From NCBI GenBank assembly GCA_938041455.1, contig CALITO010000004.1, forward strand, positions 1-64,000: DNA of 64,000 nt. Direction: 5' to 3'. Of the stretch, positions 27,366-36,181 are shown piece after piece; position 1 is the first letter of the stretch, and every line of letters starts with the position of its first letter. Source of the DNA: an uncultured bacterium (GTDB lineage: Bacteria > Armatimonadota > JACIXR01). Made by a program: the position numbers and the translations under genes. A model generated the notes under the pieces. It was not told the DNA's origin. It did no database searches and saw only the letters and a list, made by a program, of their open reading frames with translations.

Positions 27366-28157
27366 TTAGTCCGCTGGTCCACCTCCGAATTTACTCCAGA
27401 AGGTGATGTTATCGCTTCTACGGAAGGGGTCGAATAGTCTGCCGCAACTATTGGCTATCTCCATAAAGTTCATCCATTTTGCATGTCCATCTGCGAAAAC
27501 CAGGTTCTCTCCTTCTACATGACGAGTGTTTCTCCTCAATCGGCGCTCGGGAATACAAGCAGCTTGACAGATATTTGCATAAACAACCCTTCTACCTCCA
27601 CACGAACCGAATGTTGAGCCATCTGCGAAGGCGACCGTCTCTGCAGGAGTTGCCACTTCTGATTGGCGAACAGGCTTCTGTGACCAATTGCAGAGCGCGT
27701 TTCTCATCAGGGGTTCCGCGTAAGCCACCGTCACAAAGCTACCGATGAAATCCCTGGGGAAAGTCCAAGGAGGATTTGGATACCAGGGGACAACTGCTCC
27801 ATCGGGACGATGCCAAGCTTGCACCAGGGGTGCTTGCACATCCGGGGGAGCAGATGGGCAATTCCAAACCTGCGGATTCTTGATATAAGGGTGAAGTTGC
27901 CCTTGGGGTAAGTCATTGGGGGAACCAGCCCCAGGAGCTTGGCAGGAGGTTACGAAAGGATATGTCTCGTCCCAATCTTGAAGATACATCATCAAAGCTG
28001 AACCTATCTGCCTCATATGGGAAAGGCACGCTGTCTTACGCGCCTGCTCCCGTGCTCTTGAGAACACCGGAAACAAAATAGCTGCTAAAATAGCAATTAT
28101 TGCTATCACAACAAGCAGCTCTATCAGTGTGAAGCCCGCTGTTTTGTTTTTTAGCAT
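27366..28157 (-). CDS. DUF1559-type prepilin-like protein (pilin 2)
   Basis: 263 residues. MLKNKTAG precedes FTLIELLVV, a prepilin-peptidase site followed by the hydrophobic helix and [20 protein letters not shown], nearly identical in plan to pilin 1 over the first 60 residues. The C-terminus has the H-X9-DG signature ([17 protein letters not shown]). The middle is divergent and Pro/Trp/Cys-rich. It has a long untranslated leader and an upstream intergenic element shared with pilin 1. No assembly genes lie nearby. It is followed, 101 bases on, by the start of the DUF6785-like gene on the same strand, but that gap may hold a separate promoter. Confidence 0.92.
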   Translation of the reverse strand: MLKNKTAGFTLIELLVVIAIIAILAAILFPVFSRAREQARKTACLSHMRQIGSALMMYLQDWDETYPFVTSCQAPGAGSPNDLPQGQLHPYIKNPQVWNCPSAPPDVQAPLVQAWHRPDGAVVPWYPNPPWTFPRDFIGSFVTVAYAEPLMRNALCNWSQKPVRQSEVATPAETVAFADGSTFGSCGGRRVVYANICQAACIPERRLRRNTRHVEGENLVFADGHAKWMNFMEIANSCGRLFDPFRRSDNITFWSKFGGGPAD

Positions 28158-28371
28158 TTTATAAGTTCCTCTTTCTTTTATCTTGATTTATCTTCTACCT
28201 CCCTACCTATTTTCTCCGGGTTTCCGGCAGGGGAGAGGGGGGAGGCAAGCTCTCTCCCCCTTTAGTAACCCGCCATTGGCATCGCTTCTTGCCTAACCAT
28301 CTTATAAAAGGAAGGCTTTGTTGAATAAACATTTTCGTTTTTAAAATTGTAGCACACTACCTTTTTTTATA
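28158..28371 (-). other. long 5' leader region of pilin 2 with a hairpin
   Basis: About 215 bases lie between the predicted transcription start and the pilin 2 ATG. It contains an inverted repeat GGGGAGAG (28230-28237) / CTCTCCCC (28252-28259) with a 14-base loop and no T-run after it. It also holds the TTTGTTGAATAAACATTTT block shared with the pilin 1 upstream region. No coding frame was recognised. A leader this long is unusual here, where most leaders are short, and may be regulatory. Confidence 0.4.
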
Positions 28372-28585
28372 AAGGTTTATTTTACCAAATAACGATTTAA
28401 ATTCAATATAAAATTAAATTTTTTAAAACACATGCTTCTTCTCCTTAATACATATGAGCGTTTCCCCAAACAATCTCTTGGGGGAACGGAGAGGAGATTC
28501 CCGGCTATCCGGCTACTATAACCTAAGATAGGGTATCCTGAATATTGCTCAGGGTAAGGTTTTCCCCTTTATGCTTCGTTTATTC
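28317..28585. repeat. intergenic element, copy 2, related to the one upstream of pilin 1
   Basis: It shares with copy 1 a 19-base identical block TTTGTTGAATAAACATTTT (28317-28335), AGATAGGGTATCCTGAATA (28526-28544, 17 of 19 identical), TTCCCCTTT (28562-28570) and a GCTTCGTTTATTC end (28573-28585) resembling copy 1's GCTTAATTATTC. Order, orientation and overall length (269 versus 252 bases) agree; the middle is not similar. The right end abuts the stop codon of the gene at 28587, and the terminal inverted repeat seen in copy 1 is degenerate here. Confidence 0.55.
28379..28406 (-). promoter_or_regulatory. possible promoter of pilin 2
   Basis: On the minus strand, TTGAAT (28406-28401), a 16-base spacer and TAAAAT (28384-28379). 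It sits in very AT-rich DNA, so chance matches are easy. Confidence 0.4.
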
Positions 28586-28586
28586 T

Positions 28587-30908
28587 TTACTCAGCAAGGC
28601 GAAAGAGCATAAAAGTATTCCAGTTGAGATAGCGTCCTTCAAATCTTCCGGGGGTTCCCTCACCAAAGACAATCTCCCCAAAACTCCACCATTCTCCTCC
28701 TGGCTCGTCCACCTTCTTTGGAGCATTCCAACCCCACCAGCGAAGGAAAGGTCTCTCCCTTCCTTGTCCTTCTATTGCAAGGCATAAAGCGGGGGACTCC
28801 GTGTGTTCTCGCACTCGCTCCAGCCCCAAAACGAACTTTGTGGGATTCCTCTGAGGGATGAGTCTCACGAAGCTCAAGGGATGACTTGTGCGGATGAAGG
28901 AGAGGCAGAAGGCGGTTCCATCTGCGGAGCGCCCTAACCGCCACTCGCTTGGTGGAGAAAGCTTCGCCAGCTTCTCGGGTGGTTCATTTAGAAGCAGGGA
29001 GCGAAGGCGAATTATTGAGGGAGCTATATGAGCGGTGTCCTCGTTGAGTTTATAGGGTGTTTTATCTTGCTCTGCTCTCCGAGTCAGGCGTTCCATCTCC
29101 TCCCCTATCTCCTTTGCCAGAACATCCCGATAGAAACGGGCAACATCCTCACTGGAAAAGCGAACCCAACGGTTCTCAAATTGCCTCTCTCCTGTTTCCT
29201 TGGGATAGGTTGGTCCATCTATCTGCCACCCCGCTACATCGCCCCAGAGATTTGTGAGATACACTTCCTTGGGCATAAATTCCAGGGAATGCCAAGGTTG
29301 GTAGAGGCGGAAATATTCTGCACCAACTTGCTTTACATAATGATGGACCAGTTCTTTGGCGAAAATATAGCAAGCGAAAGCATAGGTATCGTAGTCGTCT
29401 GCCATATAGGCGAGGCGAGCCATATAGAGGGGAGGGGATGCCTCATCGCCCATTTCTGCTATTGAATAGCGGCCAAAGGATTTCCAATCGCATTCCAAAG
29501 GGGTGATGAAAAATCTCTTTATTGTATCCCAGCGCCCTCTGATTATCCCCCAATCTTCGCAGAAGTGGGCATAACACCAAAGCGTTTCCAAAAGATTGGA
29601 GGAAAACTTCCCCGCATCATCATATCCACCCCAAGTGCCTATCCCTGGACCGACGAGGAGGAGCGTTCCTTTAAATGGCTTGTAATTTTCCTCTTTCAGA
29701 ACGAAATTCCTCATATATTCACCAAGTACCCATTTAACTTTCTTTCCTATATTTTCTGGGAGATAGGGGATAGCCTTTGCATACCATCTATCCCCCATAA
29801 CCTGCCAACAGTAGTTTACTGCCCCGCCGTGGTCCCATATCTCTTGCCAGTCCCTTCCTTTAAATTTCTCATCTATACGCTTCATCAACCAGTCTAATGC
29901 TTCTTTTACTACCTCAGGCGCTGTTTCGAGGTCAGGAAGCTTGGGTTCCTCCATAATATGGACATAGGTGAGTAGGGGGAAGCGAATCTCATAGGTGTCA
30001 ACATTCTCCACGCCCATCCAGGGACCGTAGGGAGTGAAGACATCGGGGTCCGTAATAGGATGGGAGAAGAACATTGGGAAGGGCTTCTCGGCATATTTGT
30101 GGTTTCCTATCCATAAGGCAAGGGCAAGGACAGGGGGAAGGGGGGCAAGGCGAATGGGCTTTGTTCCCCAATCATCGGATATGTAACGCCATTTAAAGTG
30201 TTCCCTGACAATGAGAGTATCACCAGATATTGCGAATCTTTCCTCGGCGTAAACGGGAAAGGCACGGAGAACCTTGCTTAAATAATCGCAGCGTTTTGTA
30301 ACATCCGCAGGGAGTCCCTTCTGCCACTGCCAGGGGCGTATATTTTTGGAAGGGAGATTATACTTAGATAGGAAATCTTTGCCTTGTTGGGGTGGTTTAT
30401 AGTAGCCATAAAGGGGCATAAGAACGATATCATCCACCTGCTTGGTAAAGGAGAGGGAGAGCCCTTTCTCAGTTAGAGAGAGCGCCTTTAGGCGATGTTG
30501 GAGAACTATGATAAGGGGGGCGTCCCATTCTGCCCACCCTTCCGCGCCTGAAAACCACACCAAAAGCCAGGGAGCCGATTGGAGAGGTGAGGGGAGGGAG
30601 TCCCCCCTTTTAAGGATGCGGATGCCCCCGCGGAGAGGAATGGCACAGAAGGTTGGGGGGGAAAGTCCCCATTTATCCATATTGGCGAATAGGAGGAGCT
30701 TGTCTTGGTTGGAGTGAACGATAATAGCAGGAGAAAGCTCGCTGGAGAGAAGAAAGGAAGTTCGCTCATAATGGTCCGTTATTTCGTAGTGGGGAGACCT
30801 TGCCCAAAAATCACTCAAATCTTTCCCCCTTTCTCCGTAAAGGGGCGGCTGGGAGTAAAGCGAAAAGGATATGAACAAGATGAAAAAGGGGAATATCGCC
30901 TTATTCAT
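28587..30908 (-). CDS. large secreted protein, possible alpha/alpha-barrel carbohydrate-active protein
   Basis: 773 residues with an N-terminal signal peptide (MNKAIFPFF, cut after about LYSQ). The first ~300 residues are beta-rich (WEYPP-like strands, [15 protein letters not shown]). About residues 310-600 are strongly helical, with aromatic and acidic motifs such as [38 protein letters not shown] and [21 protein letters not shown], arranged like six-hairpin glycosidase or lyase barrels. The C-terminus is beta-rich again, a common architecture in polysaccharide lyases and glycosidases. I do not recognise the exact family, and catalytic residues are not assigned. It is monocistronic on the minus strand, divergent from pdxS. 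Confidence 0.65.
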   Translation of the reverse strand: MNKAIFPFFILFISFSLYSQPPLYGERGKDLSDFWARSPHYEITDHYERTSFLLSSELSPAIIVHSNQDKLLLFANMDKWGLSPPTFCAIPLRGGIRILKRGDSLPSPLQSAPWLLVWFSGAEGWAEWDAPLIIVLQHRLKALSLTEKGLSLSFTKQVDDIVLMPLYGYYKPPQQGKDFLSKYNLPSKNIRPWQWQKGLPADVTKRCDYLSKVLRAFPVYAEERFAISGDTLIVREHFKWRYISDDWGTKPIRLAPLPPVLALALWIGNHKYAEKPFPMFFSHPITDPDVFTPYGPWMGVENVDTYEIRFPLLTYVHIMEEPKLPDLETAPEVVKEALDWLMKRIDEKFKGRDWQEIWDHGGAVNYCWQVMGDRWYAKAIPYLPENIGKKVKWVLGEYMRNFVLKEENYKPFKGTLLLVGPGIGTWGGYDDAGKFSSNLLETLWCYAHFCEDWGIIRGRWDTIKRFFITPLECDWKSFGRYSIAEMGDEASPPLYMARLAYMADDYDTYAFACYIFAKELVHHYVKQVGAEYFRLYQPWHSLEFMPKEVYLTNLWGDVAGWQIDGPTYPKETGERQFENRWVRFSSEDVARFYRDVLAKEIGEEMERLTRRAEQDKTPYKLNEDTAHIAPSIIRLRSLLLNEPPEKLAKLSPPSEWRLGRSADGTAFCLSFIRTSHPLSFVRLIPQRNPTKFVLGLERVREHTESPALCLAIEGQGRERPFLRWWGWNAPKKVDEPGGEWWSFGEIVFGEGTPGRFEGRYLNWNTFMLFRLAE

Positions 30909-30996
30909 AATTCTTCACCAAGTGAATATTAGAAATTTCTCAAGATTATGTGAAGTTTTTTCCATACCTATGACGCATATCATTTTATCTATTGGG

Positions 30997-31024
30997 TTGA
31001 CTTTCTTGTCATTGTTTATAAAAT
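30997..31024 (+). promoter_or_regulatory. possible promoter of pdxS-pdxT
   Basis: TTGACT (30997-31002), a 16-base spacer and TAAAAT (31019-31024). The predicted leader is short (about 15 nt) and includes GAGGTGAA ahead of the pdxS ATG. Confidence 0.5.
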
Positions 31025-31044
31025 TAAAATTTGAGGTGAATGTT

Positions 31045-31932
31045 ATGGAGATTTTGACTGGAACTTGGAGAGTTAAAGTAGGTCTTGCTCAGATGCTAAA
31101 GGGTGGGGTAATAATGGATGTAACGAGCGCTGAACAAGCGAGAATAGCCGAGGAAGCGGGTGCAGTTGCGGTTATGGCTTTGGAAAGGGTGCCGGCGGAT
31201 ATAAGGGCACAAGGGGGTGTAGCGAGGATGGCTGATCCGAGCAAGATAAAGGAGATTATGAGAGCGGTTTCCATACCGGTTATGGCAAAGTGCCGTATAG
31301 GGCATTTCGTGGAGGCGCAAATACTTGAGGCACTGGGGGTGGACTTTATAGATGAATCGGAGGTTTTAACCCCAGCCGATGAATCCCATCATATTGATAA
31401 GCATAGGTTTACCGTTCCCTTCGTCTGCGGGGCGCGCGACCTCGGGGAAGCTCTCCGCAGGATAGCGGAGGGCGCAGCTATGATAAGGACGAAGGGAGAA
31501 GCAGGGACAGGAAATGTCGTTGAGGCGGTTCGTCATATGCGCCTTATAATGGATGAGATAAGAAAGTTAACTATCCTGCCGAAGGAGGAATTAGTAGCGG
31601 AAGCGAAGAGATTGGGTGCACCTTATGAACTGGTAAGGTGGGTAGCGGAGCACGGTCGTCTTCCCGTTCCTAACTTTGCCGCCGGCGGGATTGCTACCCC
31701 TGCTGATGCGGCATTGATGATGCAGTTAGGTGCTGAGGCGGTTTTCGTTGGCTCAGGTATCTTCAAATCGGAGGACCCCTATGCCCGTGCCAAAGCTATC
31801 GTAGACGCAGTTACCTATTACGATAACCCCAAAATCCTTGCCCAGATATCAGAGGGCCTGGGGGAGCCGATGCCGGGCATAGATATAAGAAAATTAGAGG
31901 ATAAAGACCTTCTTGCAACGAGGGGTTGGTAG
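31045..31932 (+). CDS. pdxS: pyridoxal 5'-phosphate synthase, synthase subunit PdxS
   Basis: 295 residues from ATG 31045, chosen because GAGGTGAA lies just upstream and it matches the family start; the open frame further upstream is non-coding. It shows the full signature set: [20 protein letters not shown] (Schiff-base Asp/Lys region), [62 protein letters not shown] and FVGSGIFKS. It makes PLP from ribose 5-phosphate, glyceraldehyde 3-phosphate and ammonia, as a dodecamer with PdxT. It is followed six bases later by pdxT. This is one of the most conserved bacterial proteins, so the call is firm. Confidence 0.98.
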   Translation: MEILTGTWRVKVGLAQMLKGGVIMDVTSAEQARIAEEAGAVAVMALERVPADIRAQGGVARMADPSKIKEIMRAVSIPVMAKCRIGHFVEAQILEALGVDFIDESEVLTPADESHHIDKHRFTVPFVCGARDLGEALRRIAEGAAMIRTKGEAGTGNVVEAVRHMRLIMDEIRKLTILPKEELVAEAKRLGAPYELVRWVAEHGRLPVPNFAAGGIATPADAALMMQLGAEAVFVGSGIFKSEDPYARAKAIVDAVTYYDNPKILAQISEGLGEPMPGIDIRKLEDKDLLATRGW

Positions 31933-31938
31933 AAAGAG

Positions 31939-32499
31939 TTGAGGATCGGCGTATTGGCTTTGCAAGGCGATTTTCAAGAGCATCTCTCCACATTGGGTAG
32001 ACTGGGAGTGGAGGCTTTCCCTGTTAAAGACGAGGAAGGGATAAGCAAAGTAAACGCCCTTGTGATACCCGGTGGAGAATCCACCACTATGGGTATACTT
32101 CTCACCCGCTGGGGACTAAGGGAAATAATTAGGGAGAGAGCAAGAGAGGGCATGCCTATACTGGGAACTTGCGCAGGGATGGTGCTCCTTGCTAAGCAAG
32201 TGGAGAATATAGAACAACCCCTGTTAGGGCTTATGAATATCACTGTGAGAAGGAATGCTTTTGGTAGACAAAGGGATTCCTTTGAGTGTGAACTGGACAT
32301 AAAGGGATTGGAAGGACCTCCTTTCAAGGCTGTGTTCATAAGGGCTCCAGTGATAACGGTTGCTGCTCCCCCAGTGGAAGTGCTCGCTAAAATAGACGAT
32401 AAAATCGTCTTAGCAAAGGAGGGAAACCTTCTCGCCTGCGCCTTTCATCCCGAATTGACCGAGGATACCCGCATCTATCGTCTATTCCTTGGTTTGTAA
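31939..32499 (+). CDS. pdxT: pyridoxal 5'-phosphate synthase, glutaminase subunit PdxT
   Basis: 186 residues starting at TTG (TTG AGG ATC GGC), with GAAAGAG close upstream; no ATG is available. It is a class I glutamine amidotransferase: IGVLALQGDFQEH, VIPGGESTTMG, GTCAGM with the nucleophile near residue 78, FIRAPVI and CAFHPELTEDTRI with the catalytic His/Glu. It delivers ammonia to PdxS. Its stop codon directly adjoins the next ATG, so the beta-propeller protein and larB are probably read from the same transcript. Confidence 0.97.
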   Translation: MRIGVLALQGDFQEHLSTLGRLGVEAFPVKDEEGISKVNALVIPGGESTTMGILLTRWGLREIIRERAREGMPILGTCAGMVLLAKQVENIEQPLLGLMNITVRRNAFGRQRDSFECELDIKGLEGPPFKAVFIRAPVITVAAPPVEVLAKIDDKIVLAKEGNLLACAFHPELTEDTRIYRLFLGL

Positions 32500-33537
32500 A
32501 TGAGGGCGAGACTCCTTTTCCTCTTCTTCCTTGTTTTCTTAACCCTCGCCGAGCCCATCAATACCCTTTGGTCGATAAATATCCAGGCAAAGGGAGGGAA
32601 TACAAATGGCAAGGAACTTCTCCTCTGGGGAGAAAACAAGGTTTATAAAATAGATAAGTGGGGAAGAATCCTATGGAAGCGCTCTTTCGGAAACCTGCAA
32701 CGAGCCTTTCTTCTCCCTGATGGGCAGTGTATCGTTATAACCGAAGAAGGTAACAATTACAAACTACACTTCCTTGCTCCTAAAGGCCACAACTTTTGGC
32801 AATTTTCTTCTAATAATAAAGTAGTATCTATATCTTCGAGGGATAAGAAAGTAGCATTAATAACTGATAAGGGTGAACTTTACATTTTCACCTTGAGAGC
32901 CTATCCTGGGAGATTGAAAGGTTGGCGGAGATATAACTTCCATAAGCCCCTAAGAGCGTTAGCCATTCTTCAGGATGGAAGAATTGTCCTCTCAATGCCG
33001 GAGCAAATGTGCATATTTGAGGAGGGTAAGCAACCCCTCTTTTTCCCTTTCCCCGATATAGAGCGAATAATCCCTTTATATAATGGAGGGTTCCTCACTC
33101 TTCTCACCCAAACGGGAGAGTCCTTCCTTTCCCTTCACGACCGCTCTGGTTATGTAGTCTGGAGCAAAGGATTCAAAGGGGAAGTTTGTTCTCTTCTCTC
33201 TTCGTCACCCTTCTATTCCCTCGGTATAGAACGGAAGGTAGGAGAAAATATGGAAGAGAGGAAGCTCGTTGTTTTGGAGCAGAGGGGGACTATCTGCTGG
33301 CAAAGGGGGGGACTACTCTTCAAACCCCTTCCCCTCCTCCTTACCCTACAAGGGGAACTCCTCTGCACCAACGAGACAGGAGGCAAGCTCCTCCTTTTCG
33401 ATCAAAAGGGGCGCTTCGTTTGGGAGAAAGAATGTGAGGGAAAAATAATTCGCTCCATACCCCTTTACCCCTCTTCCGCCCTTTTGCTTTACGAGAACAG
33501 AGTGGAATTAGTAGAGGTGAGGGCAAGTGGTAGATGA
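32500..33537 (+). CDS. secreted beta-propeller-like protein (PQQ/WD-like repeats)
   Basis: 345 residues with a short hydrophobic signal (RLLFLFFLVFLTLAEP). The rest consists of repeated four-strand blades with recurring motifs such as VYKIDKWGRILWKR, HDRSGYVVWSKGF, LEQRGTICWQRG and FDQKGRFVWEKE, which is the PQQ-like/arylsulfotransferase blade pattern ending in Trp. Six to seven blades would fit the length. No enzymatic residues are identifiable. It lies between pdxT (no gap) and larB (11-base overlap), so it is operonic with both, although no functional link is known. It could bind a ligand or scaffold a surface complex. Confidence 0.75.
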   Translation: MRARLLFLFFLVFLTLAEPINTLWSINIQAKGGNTNGKELLLWGENKVYKIDKWGRILWKRSFGNLQRAFLLPDGQCIVITEEGNNYKLHFLAPKGHNFWQFSSNNKVVSISSRDKKVALITDKGELYIFTLRAYPGRLKGWRRYNFHKPLRALAILQDGRIVLSMPEQMCIFEEGKQPLFFPFPDIERIIPLYNGGFLTLLTQTGESFLSLHDRSGYVVWSKGFKGEVCSLLSSSPFYSLGIERKVGENMEERKLVVLEQRGTICWQRGGLLFKPLPLLLTLQGELLCTNETGGKLLLFDQKGRFVWEKECEGKIIRSIPLYPSSALLLYENRVELVEVRASGR

Positions 33538-34279
33538 TGAGGGATTGAAGGAAATCTTAACCGCTTTCAAAAATGGAGAGATAACACTCGAAGAAGTAGT
33601 TGTAAAGATAAGGGATAGAGGGTGGTTGGAGCTGGGTTTCGCGAAGGTTGATTACGGCAGGCTTAAGAGGATAAGGATTCCAGAGGTTGTTTTCTGTCAA
33701 GGCAAAGAGGAGGAGGAAATCGTCGCTATATTGGAGCGTCTTTATGAGAAGAACGGTAGAGTTCTTGCCACCCGTGCTTCACCTGAGGTTTGGGAAACGG
33801 TAAAGGGACGCTTTCCCGAGGCTGTTTACTATCCAAGGGGGAAAGTGATAATCGTTGGTAAGTTGCCGGAACCCAAAGGCAAAAAATATATTGCAGTAGT
33901 TACGGGAGGAACATCCGATATACCGGTTGGTGAGGAGGCAGTCCTCACTTTGAGGTTTTTGGGTGAGAGGGTGAAGGAGATTTATGATATAGGTGTAGCA
34001 GGAATGCATCGCCTCTTGGACAATCTGGAGCATATGGAGAAAGCGAGTGTGATAATAGCAATTGCGGGGATGGAGGGAGCGCTCCCCTCGGTTCTCGCCA
34101 GTCTATTAGGAAAGCCTGTAATAGCGGTCCCAACGAGCATCGGTTACGGCGCCTCCTTCGGGGGATTAGCTCCTCTCCTCACTATGTTGAACTCCTGTGC
34201 CCCGGGTGTAGCAGTAGTGAATATAGATGCTGGTTTCTCTGCAGCTGTCTTTGCCCACCTCCTCCTTCGCTCACTCTAA
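33527..34279 (+). CDS. larB: nickel-pincer cofactor biosynthesis protein LarB (PurE-like)
   Basis: 250 residues from GTG (33527), with GAGGTGAGGG upstream; the start lies within the end of the previous gene. The N-terminus has the LarB helix LKEILTAFKNGEITLEEVVVKI. The C-terminal PurE-like domain has VVTGGTSDIPVGEEAVLTLRFLG, YDIGVAGMHRLLDNLEHMEKA, IAIAGMEGALPSVLASLLGKPVIAVPTSIGYGA and a closing CAPGVAVVNIDAGFSA. LarB carboxylates and hydrolyses nicotinic acid adenine dinucleotide to start synthesis of the lactate-racemase nickel cofactor. No larC, larE or larA is in the window, so the remaining steps must be encoded elsewhere or this acts separately. Confidence 0.92.
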   Translation: MVDDEGLKEILTAFKNGEITLEEVVVKIRDRGWLELGFAKVDYGRLKRIRIPEVVFCQGKEEEEIVAILERLYEKNGRVLATRASPEVWETVKGRFPEAVYYPRGKVIIVGKLPEPKGKKYIAVVTGGTSDIPVGEEAVLTLRFLGERVKEIYDIGVAGMHRLLDNLEHMEKASVIIAIAGMEGALPSVLASLLGKPVIAVPTSIGYGASFGGLAPLLTMLNSCAPGVAVVNIDAGFSAAVFAHLLLRSL

Positions 34280-34411
34280 TTAAACATAAGCGCTCGGCAA
34301 TCTTTGTTTCGACTTCCCCCTTTATAATAAAGCCTCACTTCTAATAAACTTGAGAAACAAAAATGAACTTTTTAATTTCATAATTCGTCTATATGTTTGG
34401 AGGTGATTTTT

Positions 34412-34840
34412 ATGAAGAAGTTCGGTTATGTAGTAGGGGGAGTTTTTCTCCTCCTGGTGTTGGTAGCGATGCCCATTCTTTCTCAGCCGCGGTATCTCCA
34501 GCGTGGCACCCGTTTGCAACAAGCGCAGGCTAAATTGGAGACAGTATTAGATAACCTCCAGCTCACCTCTTCTGAGAAGGAGCTAGCGATGAAGATTGTC
34601 CGGGAAAGGGCAGAAGCCTTTACCAAACTTATGGTAGTTCAGGCTGATCTCGCTGCGCTGGCAAGGAAGATAAAACTGGGTGAGAAAGTTTCTGACGCCG
34701 AGGCAAAGAAAGTGCTTACTAAGTATTACGACGAGCAGAAGAAATACCTTGATAAAATGGCTGAAACCCAGAAACAACTTCGCTCTCTACCTCCTAGGGC
34801 CCAAGTGGTTATCTTAGCTCCCGGCTTTCTCAGAGGATAG
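34412..34840 (+). CDS. small secreted helical protein
   Basis: 142 residues from ATG 34412, picked because GGAGGTGA stands five bases ahead and the N-terminus is then a clean signal peptide (MKKFGYVVGGVFLLLVLVAMPILSQ, written here in part). The mature part is predicted helical and charged (LETVLDNLQLTSSEKELAMKI, KVLTKYYDEQKKYLDKMAE), recalling Spy/LTXXQ-type periplasmic chaperones, but the diagnostic LTxxQ is not clear. It has no cysteines. It is only 12 bases from the convergent yvcK gene end, with no terminator visible. A role in envelope stress is possible but unsupported. Confidence 0.7.
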   Translation: MKKFGYVVGGVFLLLVLVAMPILSQPRYLQRGTRLQQAQAKLETVLDNLQLTSSEKELAMKIVRERAEAFTKLMVVQADLAALARKIKLGEKVSDAEAKKVLTKYYDEQKKYLDKMAETQKQLRSLPPRAQVVILAPGFLRG

Positions 34841-34852
34841 GGGACCCGTTAA

Positions 34853-36181
34853 TCAGCGGTAAAGGGAAATAAGGAGGCGCGCTAGTTTTTTGTGGTCGTG
34901 GCGTAAAGGTAGGAGTTGGCGGAGGAGAGGTTGAGCAATGACCCTCAGCCTCATCCTCCGCAATTCCTCTATATCCGGGGTAACGAAGTCTGCTTCTTCT
35001 TCCTTGTATCTTTTTAATATCTCAGGGCGAGGGTGGGCGGTGTTGACGAGAACATACTGAAAGGGGATTTTGCCCAGTTGCTTCTCTATCGCTTTTATGT
35101 GGTCGGAAGCCTTGAACCCCTCCGTCTCCCCTTTTTCGGTCATCAAATTGCAGATATAGACCTTCTTCCCCTTACTTCTCTCCAAAGCTTCAAGCAAACC
35201 CTTCACCACTAAAGTTGCCAAGACACTTGTATAGAGGCTACCGGGACCGATTATTATTAGGTCTGCTTCCCTTATCGCCTCCTCCGCCTCGGGCAGAAGG
35301 GAGGCGAGCGGTTCTATGGAGAGGTATTTTATCCTCCCTCTGTAGTTAGTTATCTTCGTTTCACCTCTCACAATATTGCCATCTTCCATTTCCGCCACTA
35401 ACACCACCTTCTCAGCAGTGGAGGGCAAGACTCTACCCCTCACTGCAAGTATATCGCTTGCTAATTGTATCCCTTTTTTAAAATCCCCAGTTAGCCCTAC
35501 CATCGCTGTTATGAGAAGATTTCCCAGAGAGTGTCCTTTCAATCCTTCTCCTTTATCAAATCTATATTGGAATAACTTCTGCATATGGGGCTCACATTCC
35601 GCAAGAGACACGAGGCAGTTTCTTATATCCCCTGGGGGAGGTATATTAAAATCCTCCCTCAATCTTCCTGAGGAGCCGCCCTCATCGGTAACCGTTACAA
35701 TAGCGGTTATATTTGAAGAATATTCCTTAAGCCCTCTGAGTATAGTGGATAGTCCAGTTCCTCCCCCAATAGCTACTATCTTCGGCCCCGCTGAGAGCAG
35801 GCGCTTATAGTAAATGACATCGGAGATAGGCATATCCCCGGGAGCTCTGATATTCGCTAATACACCCTTTATCACCCTTTGGATGGCGAGGATTAAAATC
35901 GCGGTTCCCGCAAGGAGTAACCCAATTCCCGCCCAGGGCGTGGGGAAAAGCTTACCAGTGAAGAGATAAAATTGCTTCATCGCCCACCCTATAGCATCTA
36001 CCAGTCTAAGTTCCAAAAGTAGGATTACCCCCCAGGAGAGAAGAATAGCTCCTATAAGGGCAAGGAGTATCCACCTCTTTACTCCCATACCTGGGTAAAG
36101 CCATCTCAGTTTCCTCTGGAGTTTAGCAAGTGTTTTCCTACCCCCTATTCGTCTGTAGAGCTTCCTCATCCATCTCTTCAT
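34853..36181 (-). CDS. yvcK: YvcK/CofD-family gluconeogenesis factor with N-terminal membrane anchor
   Basis: 442 residues. Two hydrophobic segments (about 35-58 and 75-100) precede the CofD-like domain, which begins KIVAIGGGTGLSTILRGLK and carries TVTDEGGSSGRLRED, PPGDIRNCLVSLAE, FKGEGLKGHSLGNLLI and LIIIGPGSLYTSVLA. YvcK binds UDP-sugars and is needed for growth on gluconeogenic carbon and for cell-wall synthesis in Bacillus; the exact biochemical role is unsettled. Membrane-anchored versions occur in several phyla. It overlaps rapZ by four bases (ATGA). The whiA gene that often follows in Gram-positives is absent. Confidence 0.93.
   Translation of the reverse strand: MKRWMRKLYRRIGGRKTLAKLQRKLRWLYPGMGVKRWILLALIGAILLSWGVILLLELRLVDAIGWAMKQFYLFTGKLFPTPWAGIGLLLAGTAILILAIQRVIKGVLANIRAPGDMPISDVIYYKRLLSAGPKIVAIGGGTGLSTILRGLKEYSSNITAIVTVTDEGGSSGRLREDFNIPPPGDIRNCLVSLAECEPHMQKLFQYRFDKGEGLKGHSLGNLLITAMVGLTGDFKKGIQLASDILAVRGRVLPSTAEKVVLVAEMEDGNIVRGETKITNYRGRIKYLSIEPLASLLPEAEEAIREADLIIIGPGSLYTSVLATLVVKGLLEALERSKGKKVYICNLMTEKGETEGFKASDHIKAIEKQLGKIPFQYVLVNTAHPRPEILKRYKEEEADFVTPDIEELRRMRLRVIAQPLLRQLLPLRHDHKKLARLLISLYR

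Noticed and set aside
30871-31044. N-terminal extension of pdxS
   Set aside because: The extension is hydrophobic junk before the conserved start at 31045, which has its own ribosome site.
34304-34328. TTGTTT and TATAAT as a promoter of the small secreted protein
   Set aside because: The spacer is only 13 bases, too short; no better pair was found in 34280-34411.
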